This document shows, in pieces, positions 7,749-14,576 of a stretch of DNA of 25,286 bases. The notes below the pieces were generated by a model that made no database searches, was not told the origin of the DNA, and saw only the letters and a program-made list of their open reading frames with translations. Made by a program: the position numbers and the translations under genes. The stretch covers positions 1 to 25,286 of the forward strand of contig CAJTSN010000016.1 in assembly GCA_910578745.1 (NCBI GenBank), read 5' to 3'. Every line of letters begins with the position of its first letter. The stretch's first letter is position 1. The DNA is from an uncultured Bacilli bacterium (GTDB taxonomy: Bacteria > Bacillota_I > Bacilli_A > RF39 > UBA660).

Positions 7749-7771
7749 TATATTTTTTGTTTAAAAATAGA

Positions 7772-7801
7772 AAAAAGGAATCATTTAAAGTATTCCTTTT
7801 T
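7772..7801. terminator. Bidirectional terminator
   Basis: AAAAAGGAAT pairs with ATTCCTTTTT across a short loop. It serves mainly the minus-strand gene ending at 7800. Confidence 0.85.
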
Positions 7802-9020
7802 ATTCAAAAATTCCTTTTAGCATATTTGATACAGCTACGAAAATCGCCGATATTCTATACCATGTAGCAAAATTGACGACTCCAGTTACAGGAAGGCTAA
7901 AAACACTTTGAAATTTTTTTACTGCCAATTCTGTACTTTCATCAAAAATTCCATTTGTAGTTGGTATTAAAGGAAGAGCTGGATAACTTCCTTTAATTTT
8001 ATTGAGTGCATTTTGTACCAGTTGTACTTCTTCTCCACAGGAATTTATCGTTAGATTATATCCTGGAAAGGAGGTAGGAAGACCTGGAACGATTTCAGCT
8101 TCGGCGAGTTGGATGGTACTACCATAATAATGTCTTACAATTTGAAGGGCGTTATATCCTTGATCTCCTAATGTTTTGGAGCCCCATTGGCTCAACCATC
8201 CATCTCTTACTACCTGAATGCCATCGCTATATTGAGCAAAAAAGGGAAAAGAGCGACCCGGAAATTTTAGGTATTCCATAAAGACTTCATCAACTACATT
8301 AGATACGGTGTCGAAAATAGTTCGATTGTGAGTATATTTTTGATCATAGGCAGGGGAAGAAGTAATTGTGAAGTTGTATCCTTTTGAAAAATACCATTCG
8401 GTAAATACCCGATTCAAAGTAAAGGATACAATTGCATGAACGTTTGCTTTTATTGTTTCTTTTGGCCATGTTGGATAAATTTCAGAACAAGTTACATTTT
8501 TAATATAGTCAGAAAAGGAAACATAGTAGTTAGCGGCATAAGTATCTGTAGGAATTCCATCATGAACAATAACATATTCTGGAATAATCACTCTAGGTAA
8601 TACTTTTCCATTTTCATAAGACTGCACATTATCTTCTCTCATTTTAGGAGTTCTATTTTCCCAAATGGTTGGGGAGGAGATATAGGTTGTTTGCTTTCCA
8701 GCTTCTCCGGGGGTAGTGCTTAGATAAACGTCTTGAATTGCCAAAGTGTCTTCATAAATTTGTACCCCAATAATTGTGGTCATACCAAGATTTTCTTTAT
8801 ATACAGTAATGTTGTAAACACTAAAGGGCCGAACTTCTTTTTGGGGTTGCAAAGAATACATTTTGTCAGGAGCCTCTAATTCTATAATATTTGTTTGCCC
8901 AGATTCGTTTGTTAGTACATCGATACTACTGGAACCATCACTTATATTTACTGTCGCTCCTTCTATTGGAGTTGCGACATTATTTACGTAGACATTTACA
9001 ATAAGTTTTCCTTTTGCCAT
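7800..9020 (-). CDS. SpoIID-like, peptidoglycan-binding protein
   Basis: A 406-residue protein. The start is taken at 9020 (MAKGKLIV), where AAAGGA lies 10 nt upstream; the in-frame ATG at 9092 has no ribosome site. Three parts are visible. Residues 1-110 look like a transthyretin/carboxypeptidase regulatory-like fold (PIEGATVNI, TNESGQTNI). Residues 140-300 resemble a SpoIID/LytB-like domain (IPEYVIVHDG, then SEIYPTWPKETIKANVHAIVSFTLNR, then LSQWGSKTLGDQGYNALQIVRHYYG). Residues 325-385 are a peptidoglycan-binding domain 1 repeat (GEEVQLVQNALNKI, then GIFDESTELAVKKFQ). No signal peptide is obvious, as in several Clostridia/Bacilli relatives. It is divergent from the LysM/PG-binding gene at 9118 and probably acts with it in wall or spore-coat-like remodelling. 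No substrate can be assigned. Confidence 0.75.
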   Translation of the reverse strand: MAKGKLIVNVYVNNVATPIEGATVNISDGSSSIDVLTNESGQTNIIELEAPDKMYSLQPQKEVRPFSVYNITVYKENLGMTTIIGVQIYEDTLAIQDVYLSTTPGEAGKQTTYISSPTIWENRTPKMREDNVQSYENGKVLPRVIIPEYVIVHDGIPTDTYAANYYVSFSDYIKNVTCSEIYPTWPKETIKANVHAIVSFTLNRVFTEWYFSKGYNFTITSSPAYDQKYTHNRTIFDTVSNVVDEVFMEYLKFPGRSFPFFAQYSDGIQVVRDGWLSQWGSKTLGDQGYNALQIVRHYYGSTIQLAEAEIVPGLPTSFPGYNLTINSCGEEVQLVQNALNKIKGSYPALPLIPTTNGIFDESTELAVKKFQSVFSLPVTGVVNFATWYRISAIFVAVSNMLKGIFE

Positions 9021-9117
9021 TTTTTCAAATCCTTTCTTTTTTATAATATATGTTTTAAAAAAATAATTTTCACCTATTTTATGTAAGTTCATATTCTATT
9101 GTAATGGAGGTTTCGTT

Positions 9118-9996
9118 ATGAATGAAAATTCACCCATTTTCAAATCCTTTATAAATAGAAAGGATATGGATTCTATAATGATTATTTTACAGGGAAAACA
9201 GAAGGAAATAAGTTCATTTTTAATAAATATTTTAAAGGAATGTGCTCCTTTTGAAAACCAAAATAGAGTGGATTTTAGAAATAAAGAAGAAAGGATTCAA
9301 AAAAATTTTTTAACTTTTAATGGCCATAGTTTTTCATTAATAGAAACAGAAAGTGGAATTGATCCTTTTGATGAAAGACCAACACTTCGGTTAGGAAGTA
9401 CAGGAATCTATGTGATAGAATTACAAAATATTTTGACAAAATTATTGTATTATACAGAATCTGTGGATGGAGGCTTTGGTATAGCAACAGAGAATGCCGT
9501 TAAAAGATTTCAGACAAATAATCGACTTACAGTGGATGGTGTAGTAGGTAGAGATACTTGGAGCGCACTTTCTTCTTTATATTCACCACTTGCTATATGT
9601 GAAGAAAATCCAAAAGAGGATTATTTTCTTTACACTGTAGTTTCGGGAGATTCCCTTTTTCAAATTGCGAGAAGATTTGGAACAACAGTAAATGCAATTA
9701 AAAGCTTAAATGGACTAACAAGTGATTTCTTAAAAATAGGGCAAATACTTAAAATTCCAAGAGCAAGTAACAATCCAGATTATATATTGTATACTGTGGT
9801 GTCAGGGGATTCGCTTTTTCAGATTGCTAGGAGATTTGGAACGACGGTAAATGCGATTAAAAGCTTAAATGGACTAACGAGTGACTTTTTGAAAATAGGG
9901 CAAATACTTAAAATTCCAAGAGTAAGTAATAATCCAGATTATATCTTATATACTGTAGTTTCGGGTGATACAATTTTTATGGGGAATAATGAGTAA
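9118..9996 (+). pseudogene. PG-binding/LysM protein, 5' part, interrupted by insertion
   Basis: This is the 5' portion of a wall-binding gene cut by the element at 9964-11548. GGAGG precedes ATG 9118. Residues 1-80 are an unannotated leader without a signal peptide. Residues 90-155 form a peptidoglycan-binding domain 1 (LRLGSTGIYVIELQNIL, then DGGFGIATENAVKRFQ). Two complete LysM domains follow (YTVVSGDSLFQIARRFGTTV, then NAIKSLNGL, then GQILKIP). A third LysM starts and, after SGD, runs into element sequence (TIFMGNNE) and stops at 9996. The rest of the LysM module lies at 11549-11669 in a frame that rejoins exactly if the element is removed. The truncated 292-residue protein may still be made and still has one PG-binding and two LysM domains. 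Confidence 0.85.
9631..9963 (+). repeat. Tandem 159-bp LysM-coding repeats
   Basis: Repeats begin at 9631, 9790 and 9949, an exact 159-bp (53-codon) period, and are highly similar at the DNA level. The third is split by the insertion and continues at 11549-11669. Confidence 0.9.
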
Positions 9997-10010
9997 AAAA
10001 TAGTATTATA

Positions 10011-10019
10011 TGTTATAAT
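10011..10019 (+). promoter_or_regulatory. Extended -10 promoter of the element cargo gene
   Basis: TGT-TATAAT (an extended -10, TGn plus TATAAT at 10014-10019) lies 21 nt before ATG 10041. No good -35 is seen. Confidence 0.55.
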
Positions 10020-10040
10020 GAGATAAAGGAGTCTGATTAT

Positions 10041-11183
10041 ATGATAGATATTAATAGTGCTATACAAATGTCTAAAACAATGCCTAATATAAGTGATGGA
10101 GGTAGTGCTTGTTTTGATTTTGAAGATGTAGTATTAGTTAAGTATACTTTACCATTAGAATATGTCAAAGAGAATTACCGTGCTCGTCAAGGTCAAGAGA
10201 GAGTAATGGAAAGAATTAATAAAAAAGTTGAAATGGGTGTTAATACACCAATGCAATATGCTATGAAGAGAGTTATTGAAAAAGATACTGATGTATGTTA
10301 TGTATTACAAGGAAAGTGTCCTGGAGTTAATTGTGCAAATGCTTCACAATATGGTGCTTCCTATGATCAGGTAATGAGAGAATTAGAGATAGTTTATAAC
10401 ATTCCTTATGAACACTATGTTAAGTTAATAACTGATGGCTGTAATCTATTAGAAATGGGTTATGAGGCTAAAAATAAAAACTTATTTTATGACAAAGATA
10501 GTGGGTTTTGGTATATAGATTTTTTAGATAATAACAAAAATAGGATATTTGATTCTAATAATCCTATTAGAATATTTGAAGCAATTAGATATGCTATACC
10601 AAGGCCAAGACAAATTGCCTCTTTGATGAGATATGGCACAGAGTTAACCGATGAACAACAAAATAAATATGATTTGTTAGAAAATTCAATAGAAGCAAAA
10701 ACATTTTTAGCAATGAAACAAGCCATTCCTAATTTAGAAAGATATGAAAAGTTTTTTTTATTTAAAAAAAGTGAGAAATTTAGAAAATGTTTGATGGATA
10801 ATAATATTGTTAAAAAAGATTTATTTAATTTAGAAGAATGTGATTACCAAATTTATGATGAACTTTATAATATAGTTGTAAATTCTATTGTGGATAAAAT
10901 TGTAAAAGATGGTGAACCTTTTTGGAGTGTAGAAGTAAATGATATTCGCAATGATTCAGATTTATTTGGTTTATTAGAACTGTGGGAAAAACATAAAAAT
11001 AATCCTGTTAATAGAGAAGAATATGAAGATAAATATGACTATGAATATGAGACAAGACAAATGTTTACTCAAGAAATGTTAGATGCAATAGTTAGTAAAT
11101 TAAAAACAATGGACCAAAATGAAAATGTTAAAAAGTTTTTAAGTGAAATGTCTTCAAAAAATGACTCTCATATTAAAAAGTAA
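10041..11183 (+). CDS. Orphan 380-residue protein, possible kinase-like fold
   Basis: The sole intact gene of the 1.58-kb element. It has no family I can name with confidence and no signal peptide or membrane span. GGAG precedes ATG 10041. Weak hints of a protein-kinase or aminoglycoside-phosphotransferase fold are VVLVKYTL (a possible beta-3 Lys at about residue 35), a hinge-like VCYVLQGKCPG at about 90, and GYEAKNKNLFYDKDSGFWYIDFLDNN at about 145, which recalls the catalytic-loop Asn and the IDF Asp of phosphotransferases. The rest is acidic and helical, ending in KNDSHIKK. It has its own extended -10 promoter and a strong terminator. As the cargo of a mobile element a defence or fitness role is conceivable, but nothing in the sequence proves it. 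Confidence 0.55.
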   Translation: MIDINSAIQMSKTMPNISDGGSACFDFEDVVLVKYTLPLEYVKENYRARQGQERVMERINKKVEMGVNTPMQYAMKRVIEKDTDVCYVLQGKCPGVNCANASQYGASYDQVMRELEIVYNIPYEHYVKLITDGCNLLEMGYEAKNKNLFYDKDSGFWYIDFLDNNKNRIFDSNNPIRIFEAIRYAIPRPRQIASLMRYGTELTDEQQNKYDLLENSIEAKTFLAMKQAIPNLERYEKFFLFKKSEKFRKCLMDNNIVKKDLFNLEECDYQIYDELYNIVVNSIVDKIVKDGEPFWSVEVNDIRNDSDLFGLLELWEKHKNNPVNREEYEDKYDYEYETRQMFTQEMLDAIVSKLKTMDQNENVKKFLSEMSSKNDSHIKK

Positions 11184-11212
11184 TTATATTTTTTATAATA
11201 ACAAAAATAAAT

Positions 11213-11258
11213 CATCCTATAAAATCTAATTGATATTAGAAATTAGGATGCTTTTTTT
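11213..11258 (+). terminator. Terminator of the element cargo gene
   Basis: CATCCTA pairs with TAGGATG; the loop contains an inner TCTAAT/ATTAGA stem, and a T-run follows. Confidence 0.85.
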
Positions 11259-11303
11259 GTATTTAAAACTACTGATACTATTGGGTTTATCCAATATAAG
11301 GAT

Positions 11304-11535
11304 AAGTGAAAAATTGAAAAAAGAAATAGAAAGTAATAAATCAAACATTGATAATCTAAAAAAGGCAAAAGATGAATTCAATAAAATAGATAATAAACAA
11401 ATAGAAAAATATATAGAGGCGTTTTTATCACTAGAAAATCCAATTAGAGAATTTGTTACAAATTTAATTGAAAAAATCTATATCTATCAAGATAAGCAGT
11501 GAGATATTCTATTTACATTTAAAAATGTTACATAA
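11304..11535 (+). pseudogene. Serine recombinase C-terminal remnant
   Basis: This frame encodes only the tail of a serine recombinase: a Lys/Glu-rich coiled segment, then ENPIREFVTNLIEKIYIYQDKQ, a TGA stop at 11500-11502, and in the same frame DILFTFKNVT with a stop at 11533-11535. Intact family members end in a stretch like IYQDKxxDIxFxF, so the TGA is probably a nonsense change within the tail. The N-terminal catalytic domain (with the Ser nucleophile) and the DNA-binding middle are absent. An open frame can be extended upstream to a TTG at 11230, but that part overlaps the cargo terminator and does not look like recombinase. The tail ends 11 nt before the GG core, the usual position for such a gene relative to attP. 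Confidence 0.7.
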
Positions 11536-11540
11536 AAAAT

Positions 11541-11669
11541 GTATCTGGGGATTCGCTCTTTCAAATTGCGAGAAGGTTTGGAACGACAGTAAATGCGATT
11601 AAAAGCTTAAATGGACTAATGAGTGATTTCTTAAAAATAGGGCAAATACTTAAAATTCCAAACCGTTAA
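11541..11669 (+). pseudogene. 3' remnant of the LysM gene
   Basis: The frame VSGDSLFQIARRFGTTV, then NAIKSLNGLMSDFLKIGQILKIPNR and a TAA at 11667-11669, is the C-terminal LysM of the gene starting at 9118. It has no start or ribosome site of its own. Bases 11541-11546 belong to the inserted element, and host sequence resumes after the GG core. The domain is intact and undegraded, so the insertion is probably recent. Confidence 0.88.
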
Positions 11670-11710
11670 TATTTGTCTTTCTTTTTTTAATTAAAGTGAG
11701 TACAATAGAA

Positions 11711-11752
11711 AAAAAACAGTTGACTTTTTATATCAACTTGTTTTTATATTCT
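11711..11752. terminator. Bidirectional terminator between LysM remnant and FemXAB gene
   Basis: An A-run with CAGTTGA pairs with TCAACTTG and a T-run, with one bulged base. It can serve both converging genes. Confidence 0.75.
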
Positions 11753-11759
11753 ATTTTTA

Positions 11760-13007
11760 CTATTTTTTTAGAATGTCAGGAATAGGAGGGATTGTCTTTT
11801 TTAAAAGATAAAGTGGATGATTGACAATCAATTCTAAATCGCCTATATACTCAATAGCTTGTGCATCGAAATTGAGTTTAAACTGATTTAAACCTGCATA
11901 TTTATTTTCTTTTAACGTGACTTGAGCAATTCCACCTAAGTTAAACGTTTTATACCCTTCATTTGCGTATTTTTCACATAATTTCCAGATTAATAAGTGT
12001 TTCGCATGGAACGTTTTATATTTTGGATTATAGCCATCCATAAGGACAGTCACTTCTGTTCTTTCTTTAACAACTAAAATAGAGGCAGTAATAATTCCTT
12101 CAGGATGATTTTGAAGAAGTTCAGAAGCCTGTATTAATTCGTGTTTTTTGGCTTCTAAAATTTTATCTTGTTTGATTTTTTCTCCAATCCATTTTTCACG
12201 GTGTTCTCGGTCTACATTAATTTTATTTAAAAGAGTAAGGTAAGTAGCGTTTGCCTTTTGATATTCTTCTTGCATATATCTTAAGTGAGAAACTGTATCT
12301 AATTTCGCGTAGAAAAATTCAACTTTCTTTTTTCGACTAAAATATTTGTAGGCATTTTTAAAATAAGCTAAATCTCTTGGATATTTATTTTGTGTATGCA
12401 TATATAAATAATCAAGTTCCTTTTCTGTTCCTACATGTATTTTGATTCCTCTTTTAGCAGCAGATCGAATTTTCGTTCGATATTCTTTTTTGATATTTTG
12501 AAAGATTTCATAATAAGGCCTATCCAAGTTTATTTTTGCGACAAATCGTGGTTTCATCGCTTCAAAGTAAGAATTATAACCTAAATGTTTATATCGTAAT
12601 TTTCTTAAATTTTTAAATACCAAATCGTATGTGTCATTTTTAAAAAATTCTCCCTTTTTCATATCATATGTATTTTTCACGAAAAGGGGACTTAATCGAA
12701 TCGACATAATTCCTCGTTTGTCTAAGTATTGTTTTGTGAGTTTTGTGAAAGTTTTTAAAAGAGACTCATTGGTATAGTCTAGCAAAAATCCCCTTGGAGC
12801 ATAAGCAATTTTATACTTGGTTCCTTTTTCAATTAAAAATACCGAAGCAGCAAGTATTTTATTTTCTTCTTTTAATCCGAGTAAGATACTATCAAATCCT
12901 TCTGTATTCATCAGAAGTGCATATTCTACTGTTTGATAAATAGAAGATAGGGGATAGGTATCTATAAATAACTGAAATTCATCATTCGTAAGTTCTGTGA
13001 TTTTCAT
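11760..13007 (-). CDS. FemXAB-family peptidoglycan bridge aminoacyltransferase
   Basis: A 415-residue protein of the FemXAB/MurM family, whose members use aminoacyl-tRNA to add amino acids to the lysine of lipid II in interpeptide bridge synthesis, at the inner face of the membrane. Visible features are two GNAT-like halves (SSIYQTVEYALLM and APRGFLLDY in the first; FVAKINLDRPYYEIFQNIKKEYRTKIRSAAKRGIKI starting the second), an inserted helical coiled segment (about 245-290, rich in Lys/Glu, the tRNA-binding arm in FemA), and late HAKHLLIWKLCEKYANEGYKTFNLGGI and LNQFKLNF. AGAAAGGAG precedes the ATG. Which amino acid is added cannot be told. It is divergent from murD, which fits a wall-synthesis neighbourhood. 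Confidence 0.9.
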   Translation of the reverse strand: MKITELTNDEFQLFIDTYPLSSIYQTVEYALLMNTEGFDSILLGLKEENKILAASVFLIEKGTKYKIAYAPRGFLLDYTNESLLKTFTKLTKQYLDKRGIMSIRLSPLFVKNTYDMKKGEFFKNDTYDLVFKNLRKLRYKHLGYNSYFEAMKPRFVAKINLDRPYYEIFQNIKKEYRTKIRSAAKRGIKIHVGTEKELDYLYMHTQNKYPRDLAYFKNAYKYFSRKKKVEFFYAKLDTVSHLRYMQEEYQKANATYLTLLNKINVDREHREKWIGEKIKQDKILEAKKHELIQASELLQNHPEGIITASILVVKERTEVTVLMDGYNPKYKTFHAKHLLIWKLCEKYANEGYKTFNLGGIAQVTLKENKYAGLNQFKLNFDAQAIEYIGDLELIVNHPLYLLKKTIPPIPDILKK

Positions 13008-13067
13008 AGCTTAAAGACTCCTTTCTAAAGATAGAAATAAGAAAGTAAAACGTTCTCTATCCCATGT

Positions 13068-13076
13068 ATTATAGCA
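13068..13076 (-). promoter_or_regulatory. Extended -10 promoter of the FemXAB gene
   Basis: On the minus strand TGC-TATAAT is an extended -10 (the TATAAT box is 13068-13073), about 60 nt before the start codon. The -35 region is weak. Confidence 0.65.
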
Positions 13077-13104
13077 TAATCTTGAAAAAATATATAGATT
13101 TTCC

Positions 13105-13133
13105 TTAACAGAATAAAAAATATTTGTTACAAT
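13105..13133 (+). promoter_or_regulatory. murD promoter
   Basis: TTAACA (13105-13110), 17 bp, TACAAT (13128-13133), 15 nt before ATG 13149; the short leader contains AAGGGTG. Confidence 0.75.
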
Positions 13134-13148
13134 AAAAAGGGTGATAGT

Positions 13149-14471
13149 ATGTTTGAAAAGAAAAAAATATTTGTTTTTGGAATGGCAAGAAGCGGATATG
13201 AAATATCAAAATTATTATTAAAAAAAGGTTGTATGGTTCTAACAGTTGATGCGAAAGAGCAAAAAAAAGAACATGTTCTTGAATTAGAAAGTCTAAAGGG
13301 AGAAGTTGTGATTACAGAAAACCCGAGTGCTTATTTAGATGAAACGTTTGATTATATGATTAAAAATCCCGGGATTAAATATGACAATCCTTGTGTTTTA
13401 AAGGCAAAAGAGTTAGAAATTCCTGTAATAAATGAGGTAGAAGCAAGTTATCATATGCTTAAAGATGTGTTTATTATTGGAGTAACAGGAAGCAATGGAA
13501 AAACAACAACGACAACATTAATTTATGAGATATTAAAAAAAGCACTTGTTCCTGTTCACTTAGGAGGAAACATAGGTTTACCTGTTGCGGGAATCGTTGA
13601 GGATGTAAAAAAAGGGGATGTTCTTCTTTTAGAAATATCCGATCATCAATTATGTGATATGTATGATTTTAAAACGAATATAAGTGTGTTTACGAACGTG
13701 AGTCCAACACACCTGGATTTTCATGACTCTTATGATACATATAAAAGGATGAAAATGCGTATTTTTAATCATCATACCAAAGAGGATATTGCAATTTTAA
13801 ATGGAGAAAATGAAGAACTTGTATCTCTTACAAAAGAAATACCCTCTTCTAAAAAATGTTTTGGCATAGATAAAACGAAAGATATTTATCTTGATGGAGA
13901 AACGATTGTTTGTCCTGATTATTTAACTTTGGATACAAAAGAATGTATTTTGACAGGAAAACATAATTATGAAAATATGATGGCCGCTATTTTAGTTTGT
14001 AAGAGCATGCATATTGATGCAGAAGTTGTAAAAGAGGTATTAAAAGAATTTAAAGGGGTTCCTCATCGTTTAGAATTTGTGTGTAAGAGAAATGGAGTTT
14101 CTATTTTTAATGATTCTAAATCTACCAATAATGTTGCAACCATTACCGCTTTAAAATCGTTTAAGACACCGATCCTTTTATTATTAGGAGGATTAGATCG
14201 AGGACAAGATTACGAAGAACTTCTTCCATTTATGAAAGAAGTGAGGAAAGTGTATAGTTTTGGAGAAACAAAAGAAAAAATAAAACAATTTTGTGAAACG
14301 TCAAAAATTCCATGTACTATCTATGAGAATTTAGAAGAAGCAACGCTTGCTACTTTAAAAGAAGCAGAAGAGATGGATACGATTTTATTATCTCCTGCCC
14401 ATGCTTCTTGGGACCAATATGCTTGTTTTGAAGATCGTGGCGAAGAATTTAAAAAAATAGTTCTGTCTTAG
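13149..14471 (+). CDS. murD: UDP-N-acetylmuramoyl-L-alanine--D-glutamate ligase
   Basis: Adds D-Glu to UDP-MurNAc-L-Ala with ATP in the cytoplasmic stage of peptidoglycan synthesis. It is 440 residues, normal for MurD. Visible are the N-terminal Rossmann domain (FGMARSGYEISKLLLKKG), KNPGI before the linker, the ATP-binding GVTGSNGKTTTT at 111-122, the central NVSPTHLDFH, the C-terminal GVPHRLEFV with FNDSKSTN, and the D-Glu domain motifs LLGGLDRG and LLSPAHASWDQY. All key MurD motifs are present, in contrast to the divergent Mur ligase at 6023. It has its own promoter and terminator and is not in a dcw cluster here. Confidence 0.96.
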   Translation: MFEKKKIFVFGMARSGYEISKLLLKKGCMVLTVDAKEQKKEHVLELESLKGEVVITENPSAYLDETFDYMIKNPGIKYDNPCVLKAKELEIPVINEVEASYHMLKDVFIIGVTGSNGKTTTTTLIYEILKKALVPVHLGGNIGLPVAGIVEDVKKGDVLLLEISDHQLCDMYDFKTNISVFTNVSPTHLDFHDSYDTYKRMKMRIFNHHTKEDIAILNGENEELVSLTKEIPSSKKCFGIDKTKDIYLDGETIVCPDYLTLDTKECILTGKHNYENMMAAILVCKSMHIDAEVVKEVLKEFKGVPHRLEFVCKRNGVSIFNDSKSTNNVATITALKSFKTPILLLLGGLDRGQDYEELLPFMKEVRKVYSFGETKEKIKQFCETSKIPCTIYENLEEATLATLKEAEEMDTILLSPAHASWDQYACFEDRGEEFKKIVLS

Positions 14472-14497
14472 AAAATACGAAACTTTCGTATTTTTTT
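14471..14497 (+). terminator. murD terminator
   Basis: AAAATACGAAA with TTTCGTATTTT, followed by T residues. Confidence 0.9.
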
Positions 14498-14522
14498 GTA
14501 TGTACAATTCCATTTTTTAAGA

Positions 14523-14551
14523 TTTACAAAAGAAGAAGATTTTGATACAAT
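14523..14551 (+). promoter_or_regulatory. eno promoter
   Basis: TTTACA (14523-14528), 17 bp, TACAAT (14546-14551), about 25 nt before the start codon. Confidence 0.75.
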
Positions 14552-14576
14552 AAATAGAGAAATAGGAAGAAGGTAA

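Larger units (their letters stand above)
5844..7762 (+). mobile_element. Non-autonomous cassette A (MurF-like cargo), Tn916-integrase-type ends
   Basis: This is a roughly 1.9-kb unit between the DUF5661 terminator and the terminator of the next gene. Its left edge reads TTTTT-ATTTTG-AAAAA (5839-5854) and its right edge TATTTT-TTGTTT-AAAAA (7751-7767), a T-run/six bases/A-run pattern like preferred Tn916 targets. Inside each end is a pair of direct repeats with core TTTACTAC (left 5913-5937, right 7610-7632). The repeat GAATTTACTACT is the complement of the DR2 arm site of Tn916 integrase as I remember it (AGTAGTAAATT). Cassette B has the same plan with other cargo. No integrase or excisionase is present, so mobilisation would be in trans. 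Exact ends are inferred. Confidence 0.6.
9964..11548 (+). mobile_element. 1,583-bp serine-recombinase-type insertion in the LysM gene
   Basis: The element is bounded by the shared dinucleotide GG (9964-9965 and 11547-11548). Joining its ends gives a near-palindromic attP: CATAAAAAATGTATCT, core GG, TGATACAATTTTTATG, with arms matching at 14 of 16 positions. Joining the flanks restores GTT-TCG-GGG-GAT-TCG (VSGDS) in frame in the LysM repeat, so the empty attB is recovered. A 2-bp core with a palindromic attP is what serine integrases use. Inside are one intact gene (10041-11183) and, against the right end, the decayed C-terminal end of a serine recombinase. There is no functional recombinase, so it is immobile or moved in trans. 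Confidence 0.85.

Noticed and set aside
5844..7762. Prophage or full ICE
   Set aside because: Neither cassette contains phage structural, replication, relaxase or recombinase genes; each is under 2 kb.
9631..9963. CRISPR-like repeat array
   Set aside because: The repeats are 159 bp long, contiguous and in frame, and encode LysM domains. There are no short repeats with unique spacers.
11230..11303. Upstream part of the frame containing the recombinase tail
   Set aside because: It overlaps the terminator hairpin of the cargo gene, begins with TTG and has no recombinase-like residues. Only the part from about 11304 looks homologous.
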